64,000 nucleotides of DNA from Podocnemis expansa (GCA_007922195.1 ML681990.1:37267838-37331837), one strand, 5' to 3'; positions 43,354 through 54,775 are shown, numbered from the stretch's first letter. Numbers and translations: made by a program. Notes: generated from the sequence alone by a model not told the origin.

Positions 43354-43529
43354 GGGCTTGTCTATGTTTTAAAGCTAATATATATTAAGGCATGGTATAT
43401 ATTTAAAGTGCAGTAGCTTTTCCTGAATAATCTACATCAGTTGGACACTTTTATTCTGGAATAGAAATATTTTGATCTGGTTTCGCTTAATGAAGTCATT
43501 CTGGCAGAATACTATGTATAGACAAGCCC
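43354..43529. mobile_element. Harbinger-like MITE, 176 bp
   Basis: Begins GGGCTTGTCTATGTTTT, ends GTATAGACAAGCCC, and is flanked by TCA on both sides (43351-43353, 43530-43532). The GGGCTTGTCTA terminus resembles the TTTCGAAA family start GGGCTATGTC, and both have 3-bp duplications. Confidence 0.7.
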
Positions 43530-43532
43530 TCA

Positions 43533-46500
43533 GTCTGGTAAATAAGATTCTTTGGCATGCTATTGCAGCCTTAGAGTTGTAGAAGATGACTGACAAAACC
43601 CAGTGTATTCATTCATGGAGGTAATGAAAAAGATGAGTCTACCAAAAGTTCAGAAGCTTCAGCATGAGAATATTAACAAACTCTCATAACATTCCTTATG
43701 GTGCATGTGGATCAGTGACAACCACAGACAATATTTTGATCACAGAAACCATATTTATTTTAGCAGTTTTTAGAACGAAAAGGGTCAGTTCAGAAGCTTT
43801 TCTCACCACCCTTGACTTTCTCTGTGTTAAAATGTATTAGCTTTACAAGTATTCAAATTTAAAAACACTTGTGGAAAGCAACAGACTAAATGTGTGCAAA
43901 TCCATTATTACTAAGAATAGTTTTGCTGTGGAATCCTGTTTTCAAAAATGGTCAGTTAAAGTGTGTGAATGCTATATTTGCATGTGGAAATGAGTGCTTA
44001 AGCAAGAAGTAAACTATTCAGTATACTTAAGTGCCTCTGTGTACACTAAGCTGTGGCCCTGCAGTCACAGTTCAGGAAATTGCTTTAAAACATGGACCAA
44101 TGGCTATTCTTATATCCCTTCATAATGCCATTGGCTACTTGTACAGTACACACCTGTCTGTCCATCAGTTTCCCCATCAAAATGTCAACATGACCTTCAC
44201 GTTTTCACATTTACAGGCCTGCTAGGGTTAGGCCAAGTGACCTACTGCTCCTCATATTTTTATGGGGTAACTAGTTTGCCTCCTATCCACATGAATTAAT
44301 TGGACAAAACAATAGGCCTATATGATGTGGGTTTTTTCGCCCCCAGCTTATTCAAAAAGAAGCTGGGCTCATTATTTCCTTTCTCCGACAATAAGTCATT
44401 GAGGGTGTATCTACCAAGGCAAGAACTAGGATCTGTGAAGTGTCACTGACAACTTTAAACAGCTTAAAACTGAAGCCTTCAGTAACAAGAGCATGTTATC
44501 TTCATAGAGTAAGTGTGCCACTGCTTCCTATTTTGGAAAGTCTGCATTCACCAGTGAGAGAGCCTGCAGTGGGAGATCCATCCATCCACTGTGTCTAGTA
44601 TTGAAAAGCAATAAGGTATCTCATAACACGCCCACACTATGAGCATGTAGCCTTTCCACAGGGAAGGAGATGTCTTGTCATTCACCACTGGCATTCAGAA
44701 AGGCTGACAATGAATCTGTGTGAGACAGAAGACTAACTTATGTCCCTAGAGCATCAGGTGATCTTTTGAAATTACCCATTAACGAGGATACCTTGTATTG
44801 CTATCTACAAGCGCTGTGAGATTGATGTCAGGCAATGGCACCCCGCTCAGTCTCTCCACCTTCCCTCAGGTTGAATTTTTCATGACTCTCTGGAAGAAAG
44901 TTGGTCCCCCAGCCCTGGAAGCAGGGCTCCCGCTCCTTGAGTGGACTTTTCCTCCAGGTTGGGGAACTGCCTGTGCCCTTTCCACTGGTGTGCATCCCCA
45001 CAATTGGGAAGGGAGTCTGAGAGTTCTTCCCTACCCTCCATGTGTTATATTTACCCCGGGGGCAGAAGCCACCTTTATTCTTTGTCCTGGTATCATGAAG
45101 CTGCAAGTCTAAAATAATCCATATGTTGGTTTCGTTCCCAGGACTCTTCCAGCACTGGCCACGTGTTTTCTTGTCCCAGGCATAGCTGCACAACAACTGC
45201 TTTCTTGCAGCTAACTAGAGTCAAAGGCTTTTGTAAAGCCCAGACTTAATTTAAATAGGCAATGGGTGCAGGAGGGAGAAGGGGGGAAGTGGCAAATGGC
45301 AGTCAGTCAGAGAGCCAAAGGAGGGTGACTATGGGGGGACATGATTGTCTTCCCCCTGCTCCCCACAAGGCATTTTGGTCTTCTCTCATTCCCTGCTGTT
45401 CAATCAAAGGTCCTCCCCTGCTGAATGGTCTGAGAGGGTGTTTTCACAGCTGTATTCCAGAAGTGGCTCCACTCTGCCAGCTCTGGAAGCAGGCATCTGG
45501 AATGGAGTCATGCCAATGGGGCTGCAGGCTATGTAATGAACACCAAAACAGAAACAAGTACATTTCAATGAAAAGAATAAAGGAGTTTTGTAAATGGGGT
45601 TACACAGGGACAGATCTTTGTGTGTGCCTTAACCATTTTTATCTTGCTGTGTGTACCTGTGGCCCTCACCTTTATGAATGACCAGAGTCCCCAGTGGGGT
45701 AGGGATCCTGTAGAAAAAGTAGTGTATGTTTATGGAATTAAAAATTGTTAACATAATGTGTTTTATATAACAGGGCCAAATTAAGGTTCCAAGCACTTGG
45801 TTGACTGAAATAATTCTGTTTCATTTTAATATGTTAGTGATTTTTGCACAAGTTAAATATTATCTTAATATCAGTCTTAATGATAACTAAAAATAAGTAA
45901 TGTTAGGTTAGATTTGATTATATTATGATAAATGAAAATAAGTAATGGTAAGGTAGATTTGATTATATGTATACTTCCTTTATTTTATTGACATATACCC
46001 TGTTGCTGTCTTGCTTGGAATTGATTTTGACTAGATAGAGCTTGAAGGCCTCCCTTGTTTCTGGCAGACATGGAAATCAAAACCAATACTGGTTAGTTAG
46101 TTGTTAAAAAGAGTTTTGATATAAATAATTTGGAAGATCCTGAGAGAAAATATTATTTGCTAGAAAGAGAGGAGACATTTTCTAAAAATAGAGTATTATA
46201 TAATTAAGAAATTCATCAACAATGTGAAAGCAGTTCAGGCTCCTAAATTCATATTTAGGAACCTAAGAAGACATGGCCTGATCTCTAGAGGTGCTCAGCA
46301 CCTGCAGCTCCAGTCGCAAATTTGTATTAGGATGCTCAAGTGCATATTTAGAGTCCTAAGCAGTCTCCTAGCTTTGACATTTTTTGCTTCAATGATCAAT
46401 TAAGAAAGATATTTCAGTCTTGAAGAGTTTTTTAATCTTATGTTGAAAGCCAGCTGGAAGCAAACTTACTGAAGGAAAGAGCAAGCAATTAAGTAACCAA

Positions 46501-47935
46501 ATTAGTTAGTCTTTTTGTTTATGAAATTTTCTAGGGTTTTTTTTTGTACAAAGGTTTTAGCATGCTGTTAAATAATATATAGAAGTGTGGTTTTATTTAT
46601 TTTCTTTATTGGTGATAAGAATTTATTAAATTCTCTTCTAGTTAAATAAAAGATGATTTAGGGGGATACCATACAACTTGTTTCAGATTAGAGAAAGAAA
46701 ATGTGAGTTGTTGCATTGGGCATATATGATAGGTAGATTGCTCTGTTGGTGGCAAGTCTGTTTTGGTTATTAAATCTCAATATAAAAAAATACATGCATG
46801 AAGTGTTAAAAATCACAAGGAAGGCCACCATTTTTATTCTACTGATTATATCTCTTCATAGTGGTGAAGCATTAACAATGTATTGTATCGCAAGAGAAAT
46901 TATAAACATGTGAGTTGTATTTTGTCTAGTGCCTTTTTAGCATAGTTATGTAGAAAAGTTACATATGGAGATTAATTAAGCTTTATTCTCCATATACATT
47001 AATGATTTTTGTTTCTTTTCAATAACTGAAAATAGAGAGCATACAGGGATACAGTAAAGATCAGCAAGATGTCTGTCACTTATCCCTTATATAAGAGCTG
47101 CAAATTCCAATTAAATCTAATAATAGCTCGATCAAATAGCACGTAAGAAAAACATTTATTCCCTGTAGTTATCTATTATAACTGAAGAAAAAATCTGTTT
47201 TCAGCTATCTAAGTACTGTAGTGGCAGGTACATTTTTAATCTGTTTCTATTTTGTGTTAACAGATATTGCTTTTCTGACAAATAGGGTACTTAGGGGCAT
47301 CTTGATAATATTGCTTTTTAGCTAAATAAGTTTCTGTTATATTAAAAATTAAATGCTGCCAATCTGTGTTGAGGTAAAAAAACAGTGTAATCAGTTTCTG
47401 TTAGTACTAGTGATCAGTTCTGTACAGTATATGAGATCATTGATTTATGAAGTACCAAATGCTGTGGCAGAAATACAAAATTAAAAAAAAAACAAAATAT
47501 CTGTGAGAGGACTATCATATCTTCAGAGAAATCTTGTTACTTTTTGATTGTGGCTATTCAGACAGAAGCCACATAAATGTATTATACAGACCACAGCTTA
47601 TTTGCTATTAGCATTGCAGTTTTTCCCCTTTCATTCCTAGAAATACTTCATCTCCTACCCAAAGGCAGAAATTCTTTGACACTGGAAATGTTATGGAGGC
47701 CATTGCAAGAAGTACAATGTCTGCAAGATTGTGCTTCAGGGAATATCATAACAATGCAGCTATTTGTTCTAGGGATGAACAAACAACCTGACAAAAAATC
47801 TGGTCTAAATAGACGAAAGGCATGCAGGAAATATAATAATTACTCCCACCCCCCATACTGTCATGTTAGTTATATTTATCAACATTCCTGTAGTGCTGAA
47901 TCAAATTCTTTGTTGTTCTATATCCTTATTGTACG
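43533..47935. other. Unassigned DNA, longest stretch without recognised element
   Basis: 4.4 kb of mostly AT-rich DNA. Bases 46234-46380 (TTTAGGAACCTAAGAAG, AGAGGTGCTCAGCACCTGCAG) look like an old palindromic interspersed repeat known to me from other reptile and bird sequence. The open frames at 44798-45196 and 45262-45681 have no recognisable motif. No splice-flanked exon could be argued. Confidence 0.45.
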
Positions 47936-48038
47936 TTGAGATTTTCAAAGTGGTCTAAGAGACTTAGTTATAAAACTGCTGATAAAATTCCTAGACAATA
48001 TGTATCTAAATCTCCTAGACTGCTTTGAAAAATCTCAA
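47936..48038. mobile_element. Short palindromic element with TTGAGATTTTCAAAG arms
   Basis: TTGAGATTTTCAAAG at 47936 is inverted as CTTTGAAAAATCTCAA at 48023-48038, and the homology of the arms extends into GTCTAAGAGACTTAG versus CTAAATCTCCTAGAC. Target duplication not clear. Confidence 0.7.
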
Positions 48039-49017
48039 ACCTTGTATACGCTATTCTGAATTTTTATATATGGCAGTAAATGTTTACTTCTAAATGGCAT
48101 CCAGTGATGTTATGCCCAAAAATCCTCTCCTCAGATTATCATTATTTATTAATTTGTGGGAGCACCCGAAGTGCCAGCACTTTCTAGACACTTAAGAATG
48201 GTCCTTTCTGCTCCAAGGAGCTAGCAATCTAAGGAAAAACCTTGCTGAGATCAGGGGAAGGAGAAGAATATTAGGCAATTTATATATTGGTCAACCTGAT
48301 TCACTAGAAGCAGCATGGCAGAATTTGGGCTTTATGAATGAACTGAGGACGTTTGTACATAGGGAACAGCATAGAATAAGGGACAGAGGTGACTGTGTGA
48401 GAATTGGATAAAAGAGTGGTACAGGCTGGGAGCAGTGGGATCTCGCGGCAAGATGAAACTTGATTACAGATGATAAAGAGAGAGGTTCAGAGTGACTTGG
48501 AGTTTTGTATGCAGTGAAAAAAAGTTTAAATTTTATATGATAGTAGATGAGAAGTAAATGGAAGTATTCAAGGAGGATAGCTGCAGTCAAACAGACACAC
48601 CAGCAAGGTGAGCTTAGCAGTAGCATTTGTGTGGGCTGAAGTGGGGTGAGTGGTCAATGAGTGTGTTTGGATGAATTTTATAGAAATCAAGGCAGGATAA
48701 AACTAGGGCCTGAATTAGAGATTTGGATATACAGACAGGGGGAAAAGGACTGAGCTTGGAGATGCTGAGAAAGAAGAAGTGGCAGTCTTTAGAAATTGAT
48801 GTTTCATTCAGTGAACTGTGAGAGTGGTTTCAGTGGAGTGGAAATGCAGAAGCCAGACTGGAAAGGATTCAAGACAGAGATAGAGATGAGTAAATCAGTG
48901 TATTGGGTATATCCTGCCGCTGTTAAGGATTTTAGAGATAAAAGAAAGAGAGAGATGGAGCAGCAATTAGAAAAGGAAGTGGGGGCCAGGAATTATTTTT
49001 CAAGGACAGGCGAAACC

Positions 49018-50385
49018 ATAGAGTCATAGATTATTAGGGCTGGAAGGGACCTCATGGGTCATCTAGTTCCCTGCTAAAAGCAGGACTATTCCCACTAAGT
49101 CAACCCAGCCAGGGTATTATCCAACCAGGTCATAAAAATTTCCAAAAACAGAGATTCCACCACCTCCCTAGGCAACCCATTCCAGTGCTTTACCACCCTC
49201 CTAGTGAGGAAGCTTTTCCTAATATCCAACCTAAAGTGCCCCAGCTGCAACTTGAAACCACTGCTCTTTGTTCTGTCCTCTGTTATCACTGAGAACAGCC
49301 TAGCTCCCTCCTCATTGAAGCACCTCTTCAAGTAGTTGAAGGTTGCTATCAAATCCCCCCTCAGTCTTCTCTTCTACAGACTAAAGGAGCCTAGTTTCTT
49401 TAGTTGCTCCTTATAAGCCAGGTGCCTGAGAACCCTAGTCATTTTCATTGCCCTCCAGTGTACTCTTCCTAATTTGTCCACATCCTTTCTGTAGCGGGGA
49501 GCCCAAAACTGGACACACTATTCCAGATGCAACCTCATCAGTGCTGAATAGAAGGGAATAATCATATCCCTTGATCAACTGGAAACACTCCTACTGATGG
49601 AGCCCAATATGCTGTTGGCTTTTTTTGGCAATAAGGGCACACTGTTGATTCATATCCAGCTTCTCATCCACCGTAACCCCAAGGTCCTTTTCTACAGTGC
49701 TGCTACTTAGCCGATCGGTCCCCAGTCTGTAGCAGTACATGGGAATTTTGTGTCTTAAGTGCAGGACTTTGTACTTGTCCTTGATGAACCTCATGAGAAT
49801 TCGCTTGGTACAATGCTTGTTTGTCTAAGTCTCACTTAATCCTCTCCCTGCCCTCCAGCATATCTATCATTCCCCCAAGCTTGGTGTCATCCATAAAATT
49901 ACTGAGCGTGCGATCTATCCCATTCATCCAGATCATTAATGAAGAAGTTGAACAAAATTGGCTCCAGAACCAACCCCTGGGGCACTGCTCGTTACTGGTT
50001 CCCAACTACACATTGAGCCATTGATCCCTATCTGCTGAGCCTGATGATCTAGCCTTCTTTCTATCCACCTTATGGTCGATTCATCCAAGCCATACTTCCT
50101 TGACTTGCCAGCACAAATACTGTAGGAAACCATATCAAAATCTTTGCTGAAGTCAAGCTATATCACATCAATGGCTATTCCCACATTCACAAAGCCAGTC
50201 ATTGCATCATGGAAGGCAGTCAGATTGGTCAGGCATGATTTGCCCTTGGTGAGTCCATGCTGACTGTTCCTGATCACCCTGTTTTCTTCCAAGTGTTTCA
50301 GAATGGATTCTTTGAGGACTTGCTCCATAATTTGCCCAGGGATCGAGGTGAGGCTGATTGGTCTATAGTTCCCTGAGCCAGGGCA
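49018..50385 (-). mobile_element. CR1 LINE, older 5'-truncated copy of about 1.37 kb
   Basis: The minus-strand 3' end shows a degraded CR1 tail (near 49020-49035) and the same RT C-terminal sequence as 17034-17825. It reaches further upstream into the RT catalytic domain, to about 50385. Stops and frameshifts are frequent. Confidence 0.88.
49095..50380 (-). pseudogene. CR1 reverse transcriptase relic including the catalytic loop
   Basis: From 50380 downward on the minus strand, frames give the RT finger-palm blocks (KYGLDESTIRWIERRLDHQAQ, ING, the PG-GS turn region), then the catalytic loop FMDDTKLG near 49905-49885, MRFIKDKYKVLHL near 49790, STVEKDLGVTVDEKLDMNQ and, in the last frame, [25 protein letters not shown]. 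The order is that of CR1 ORF2. The two catalytic Asp codons are kept, with Met in place of the usual Ala before them. At least four frame changes or stops disable it. Confidence 0.8.
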
Positions 50386-50592
50386 TAGTTATATTGAACA
50401 GGGGAGGAAGAAGAGGGCAATCAGAAGTTGGGAAGGAAGGTTGGTGGTGAGGGGGCTGACTACAGGGGTAATGAAAGTAGGAAGGTGAGGAGGGATGGGG
50501 TCCCTGGGGGAAAGTGGGAGGGGCAGAAGTGGAGAAGTAGCAGAAATCTTCAAGGTTAGTGATGAGGGATGAGGAGGAGAAGGCGAGATAAG

Positions 50593-50843
50593 TAGAGCCC
50601 TGCAAATCCGCAGATATCCACAGCTATCCACCTTATATCTGCATCTGCAGATACAACACGGATATCTGCAGACCATTTCTTGCAGATGCAGATCGGATAT
50701 GGATCCACATATTTTTATCTGCACAGAGCTAGAGCCCTGCAAATATGCAGATATCCATGGATACAACATGGATATCTGTGGACCATTTCTTGTGGATGTA
50801 GGTCCGATACGGATCCACTTATTTGTATCTGTGCAGGGCTCTA
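50593..50843. mobile_element. Dimeric inverted-repeat element with perfect 8-bp duplication
   Basis: The unit flanked by GAGATAAG (50585-50592 and 50844-50851) begins TAGAGCCCTGCAAAT and ends TGCAGGGCTCTA. Halfway, at 50730, a second TAGAGCCCTGCAAAT begins, so two monomers (50593-50731 and 50730-50843) sit head to tail within one insertion. Each is nearly palindromic, with CAGATATCCA and GGATATCTG blocks. An 8-bp duplication suggests hAT. Confidence 0.85.
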
Positions 50844-50930
50844 GAGATAAGGGAAATGTGAAGGAAGAGAGGCGATCTCAGTGGATTGTTGAAAAACTGA
50901 CAACAGACATACGTTCTTATTATAGAAATA

Positions 50931-51660
50931 GCCATTGCTTAATCTCTGAACTACATATACCATTTGCTTCTACCTATCTGTACCCCAGGGTATGAAAGGA
51001 CAGGCATTTGTGTCAGGCATTAATGGTATAGAAGCTGCACATGAATATTTAGTATGTGATTCTGTGATGGTTTGGTGAATCTGTCTATGTACAACTTAGA
51101 AATCTGACTGATTTTATGAACTATAAAAACCTTAAACCTTTGTGTACTGTGGAAGGGCACTGCATTATCAGCCACAGTGTTATTTCTCTGATGGAAGGGG
51201 ACCTGGAGTAAATAATCTGACTCCCACAGTGATTTTCTCTGTACTCTGTGTTTATTTTTCTCTGTCTACATAGTAAGCCTAAGGGCAGAACCAAGAAGTT
51301 CTCTTAAGCAAAGCAAAAAATCCCCCCCCAAACTCACAACCCAAGCAGAATTTTTTTTCTCTGCCTCCTCTTTGAGTCATTGCCTTACTGCCCTGGCACC
51401 TGATAGCAGCAGTTGTCAGCTTAGTTTCTTTCTAAAGGGAGGCAGGGGGACAACCTTCCACCCAAGGGAAGCCTTTCTTTTTTCCTGCCATTACCATGTT
51501 GCAGCTTATCTCTGACTCTTCTCCTCTCTTTCACCAGAAGAGAGATTTTATAAGGTCACTGGCAGTCCTTAACTGGCCTCAGATTTATCTAGTTAACCTG
51601 AGGTAACCTTTTTTCACCTCATATGTTACAAAGACTTCACCATTCAGAGACTGATATATC
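50931..51660. other. Unassigned DNA upstream of the tandem LINE
   Basis: AT-rich then pyrimidine-rich sequence; 51150-51640 has the look of an LTR but no paired ends were identified. Confidence 0.4.
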
Positions 51661-52765
51661 TGCCCCCCACCACTCCCCTGTATCCGTTGCAGCCACCGAG
51701 GGGGAGGACCTCCTCATGGAGCCCCTGCTGGACAATCTCCACCTCGGTGTGCAGGTGGCAGAGGCCCCATGTGTGAGGCAGAGGTTGGTCTTGGCAGGTG
51801 TCACCAGGGTCGGAGACCTCCTGGATTATTCCCAGGGGGACTGGGTGGATCCCCATGAGCTAGCCCAGTGCATGGGGCTCTCCACCCCTCATACCCCCCC
51901 AATGCCTAATCCAGGAGGTGAAGGCGGCCCTGCTCCCTGCTGCTCGGGCGTACCTTCAGCGGGTCCTGGGAGAGGGCACTCCCTGTCCCTCTCTCAGTCC
52001 TGGCCCTCCGGAGCTCTTGATTGGGCCCTGGCCCCGCAAGCCCCCCGGCCACCTGCACCCCACACCCTGAGCCAGCTGCCAGACCTGGAGCCGGTGCCCT
52101 TCCAAACCACGCCCTGCCAATCTCTGCACACGCTCTTGCTCCACACCATCCACTTCCTCACCCTCGTGTCCCGCCCCAACACCAAGTGGCAGGACCTGAT
52201 TCCATCTTCGGAGGGCAAGGATCCCCGGTGGGCCAGCCTGTATGCCACCCTGAACCTGCAGCCCGCCAGGGACATCAGTTGGCAGCTCCTTCACGGAGCC
52301 GTAAGCACGGACGTGTACCTGGCGCGGTTCACCCCTCGTCCTGACACCTGCCCCTTTTGTGGCGTGAGGGAGACCCTGGCGCACACCTACCTAGAGTGTG
52401 CCAGGTTGCAGCCCCTTTTCCAGCTCCTCCAGAACCTCCTATTGAGGTTCTGGCTGCACTTCTCCCCACACCTATATCTCTATGCACTCCCTATCTGTAG
52501 CCCCACAAAGTCGCTGGACCTACTTGCCAACCTCCTCCTGGTGTACGCCAAGACTGCCACCTATAAGACCCGGGAGAAGAGGTTGGCTGGGGAAGGGACC
52601 TGTGACTGTGGGGCCTATTTCTGGTCCCTCATCCGTGCACGCCTCTGGGCAGAGTTCCTCTGGGCAGTGTCCACTGGCTCCCTCGACAGCTTCCGAGAGC
52701 CGTGGGTGCTGTCCGAGGTTCTCTCCTCAGTGTCCCCATCTGAAATGCTTATTATCAACCTGTGA
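51623..52765 (+). CDS. Tx1-like LINE ORF2 C-terminal region, open frame of 380 codons
   Basis: The frame is open to the natural C-terminus. Recognisable parts are TRVGDLLDYSQGDWVDPHEL (about residue 60-80), WQLLHGAVSTDVYLARFTP, the zinc-binding CPFCGVRETLAHTYLEC (C-x2-C, H, C) and a helical C-terminus (FWLHFSPHLYLYALPI, AKTATYKTREKRLAG, CDCGAYFWSLIRARL). This is the region after the RT in L1/Tx1-group LINEs, probably used in RNA or DNA binding during target-primed reverse transcription. Between about 51895 and 52060 another frame looks more LINE-like, so compensating indels exist and the open frame there is fortuitous. The start Met lies upstream of the unit boundary and is not a real start. 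Confidence 0.78.
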   Translation: MLQRLHHSETDISAPHHSPVSVAATEGEDLLMEPLLDNLHLGVQVAEAPCVRQRLVLAGVTRVGDLLDYSQGDWVDPHELAQCMGLSTPHTPPMPNPGGEGGPAPCCSGVPSAGPGRGHSLSLSQSWPSGALDWALAPQAPRPPAPHTLSQLPDLEPVPFQTTPCQSLHTLLLHTIHFLTLVSRPNTKWQDLIPSSEGKDPRWASLYATLNLQPARDISWQLLHGAVSTDVYLARFTPRPDTCPFCGVRETLAHTYLECARLQPLFQLLQNLLLRFWLHFSPHLYLYALPICSPTKSLDLLANLLLVYAKTATYKTREKRLAGEGTCDCGAYFWSLIRARLWAEFLWAVSTGSLDSFREPWVLSEVLSSVSPSEMLIINL

Positions 52766-52910
52766 CCCTCACACCCATCCCTGTTATATCCTTAGTTGTC
52801 TCCAAGAATTTTTTGAGGAACAGCCCAGTGCCTCCACCCCTTAGGCTGGGGGAGGAGTTTTAGAAGTGGGTGGGCCTGCGCCCACCCACCACTGTTTCCC
52901 TCAATAGGAC
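51671..52910 (+). mobile_element. L1/Tx1-like LINE 3' end, tandem unit 1 (1240 bp)
   Basis: It begins CACTCCCCTGTATCCGTTGC, contains a long coding frame, and ends with a 3' region (GAGGAGTTTTAGAAGTGGGTG, CAATAGGAC) that directly abuts the next copy of the same start at 52911. The 5' part of the LINE is missing in both units. Confidence 0.82.
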
Positions 52911-53236
52911 CACTCCCCTGTATCTGTTGCAACCACTGAGGGGGAGGACCTCCTCCCGAAGCCCCTGCTACACAACCTTCATGTCGGTGTGCAGGTGGCA
53001 GAGGCCCCCTCTGTGAGGCAGAGGTTGGTCTTGGCAGGTGTCACCAGCATTGGAGACCTCCTGGATTATGCCCAGGGGAACTGGGTGGATTCCCATGAGC
53101 TAGCTCGGTGCATGGAGCTCTCCATCCCTTGTACCCCCTGATGCCTGCTCCAGGAGGTGAAGGCAGCTCTCGCCCCCACTGCTTGGGCCTACCTCAAGTG
53201 GGTCCTGTGAGAGGGTACTCCCCACTCCCCTCTCAG

Positions 53237-53548
53237 CGGAAGCGTTGCTGCACCGGGGAAGGACCTGGGCACCGGCCCAGGCCCCACCCCCTGACTGCAG
53301 GCCATGCCCCCTGCCAGGGACAGGGCAGGGAGCGGCAGCCGCAGCCACAGGGCCACTTGGCCTAGGAAGGGGCCAGAAAAGGCCACCACCGCCGTGGGCA
53401 GCCTGGCCCAGGATCTCCAACTGGATCCCCAGAGACAAGGAGAGGCAGGGGCCCCACCAGGACCCAGGGCACTGGTGCCGGGATTCAGGGCACTGGTGCC
53501 GGGATTCGGGGCATGGGCCCCGTGTGCCAGGCAGCAGCAATGCCCCTG
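53237..53548. mobile_element. 312-bp hAT-type MITE inside unit 2
   Basis: Comparison with unit 1 shows an insertion flanked by CCTCTCAG (53229-53236 and 53549-53556). The left end is CGGAAGCGTTGCTGC; the reverse complement of the right end is CAGGGGCATTGCTGC. The ends match at 11 of 16 positions, most differences being transitions. It contains a local tandem repeat GGGCACTGGTGCCGGGATTC. Confidence 0.72.
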
Positions 53549-53721
53549 CCTCTCAGTCCTGGCCCTCCCGAGCTCTTGATTGGGCCCCAGCCCCACGAGC
53601 CCCCTCCAGCTGCCCCTACTCCACATCCTGAGCCAGCTGCTAGACCTGCAGCTGGTCCCCTTCTGAACTGCACCCCGCCAATATCTGTACACACTCGTTT
53701 TCCACACCGTCCACTTCCTCA

Positions 53722-54322
53722 CCCTCGTGTCCCTCCCTGACACCAAATGGCAGGACCTAATCCCATCCACAGAGGGTGAGGACCCCCGGTGGGCCAGCCT
53801 ATACTCCACCCTGACCCTACGGCTCACCGGGGATATCAGCTGGCAGCTCCTGCATGGAGCTGTGAGCACGGCATGTAGGTGGCGTGGTTCACCCCCCCCC
53901 AACACCTGCCCCTTTTGTGGCGTGAGGGAGACCCTGGCCCATGCCTACCTAGAGTGCACCAGCTTGCAGCCCCTTTTCCAGCTTCTCCAGAACCTCTTAT
54001 TGAGGTTCTGGCTGCACTTCTCCTTCTTCCTTTATGCACTCCCTCTCTGCAGCCCCACCAAGTCACAGGACCTCCTAATCAACCTCCTGGCTTATGCCAA
54101 GACTGCCATCTATAAGACCAAAAGAGGAGGTTGTCTGGGGAAGGGGCCTGCGACTGTGGGGCCTATTTCAGGTTCCTTGTCCGTGCATGCCTCCGGGCAC
54201 AGTTCCTCCGGGNNNNNNNNNNAGCATCCACTGGCTCCCTCAACAGCTTCTGGGAGCAGTGGGTGCTGTCTAATGTTCTCTGGTCGGTGTCTCCTTCTGA
54301 ATCCCTTATTATGAACCTGTGA
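53722..54322 (+). pseudogene. Tx1-like LINE ORF2 C-terminal region, unit 2 copy
   Basis: The frame from about 53727 encodes DTKWQDLIPSTEGEDPRWAS, ISWQLLHGAVSTA, CPFCGVRETLAHAYLEC, FQLLQNLLLRFWLHF and AKTAIYKTKRGG, parallel to unit 1. The stretch after STACRWRGS is compressed by small deletions, and the end crosses a 10-N gap at 54213. The part upstream of the hAT insertion lies in other frames, so this copy is non-coding overall. Confidence 0.78.
54213..54222. other. 10-N assembly gap
   Basis: Ten Ns in the 3' part of unit 2. Unit 1 suggests only a few bases may be missing here. Confidence 0.98.
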
Positions 54323-54474
54323 CCCTCACACCCATCCCTGTTATTTCCTTAGTTGTCCTCAGGAATCATTTGAAAAGTGGCCCAGTGCCACCTCCCCTAA
54401 AGCTGAGGAGGGGTTTTAGAAGTGGGTGGGCTTGCACCCACCCACCAGCATTCTTCAATAGGACCACTGCCCTG

Positions 54475-54775
54475 TATCTGCCAGGACCAACTATATCAAT
54501 CATTTGCTCATGTGCTATGTCAGGTATCACATGTCATGTGTGGAAGCTGCTACAGGACAATCAAAAGAGTAATTAACGTGGAATGGCTATGCCTTTGTAC
54601 AACAGTAAATCTGGTTAAGGTAAATGAAACTGGTTTCTCTCTAGCTTATCAACAGGAATGGAGGTGGTTTGGAGCAGTGGAGTTTCCCCAAGGAAACAAA
54701 AAATGGATTGTGAGATGCTGCTGTGTGCTTTTTGAGCTATAGGCAACATGTTGATCACTGGCCCCGAACGAACTA
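54475..54775 (+). repeat. Repeat related to 25850-26159
   Basis: CATGTCATGTGTGGAAGCTGC, TCAAAAGAGTAATTAAC and GGTTTCTCTCTAGC correspond in order to blocks in 25930-26050. It directly follows the tandem LINE, so the LINE array may have inserted in or beside this repeat. Confidence 0.5.

Larger units (their letters stand above)
48140..50930 (+). repeat. Old interspersed repeat (L2-like, tentative) hosting a CR1 and a dimeric element
   Basis: Sequence at 48140-49017 (GTGGGAGCACC, GAAATGCAGAAGCCAGACTGG, GGAGCAGCAATTAGAAAAGGA) continues in style at 50386-50592 and after 50851, with the CR1 and the dimeric element removed. It resembles from memory an old L2-like LINE region common in amniotes. The assignment is tentative; the interruption by younger elements is the better-supported point. 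Confidence 0.4.
52911..54464 (+). mobile_element. L1/Tx1-like LINE 3' end, tandem unit 2 (1554 bp) with a hAT insertion
   Basis: Homologous to unit 1 throughout, starting CACTCCCCTGTATCTGTTGC and ending CAATAGGACCACTGCCCTG, where the start motif recurs a third time for about 16 bases. It is longer because of a 312-bp insertion (plus 8-bp duplication) at 53237. It also contains an assembly gap. Confidence 0.82.

Noticed and set aside
44798..45681. Possible host exons in frames of 104-139 codons
   Set aside because: No recognisable domain, no consistent splice signals and no codon bias evident by eye; left as unassigned DNA.
53100..53905. Minus-strand frames of 146 and 238 codons
   Set aside because: They are antisense to the Tx1-like LINE and the hAT insertion.
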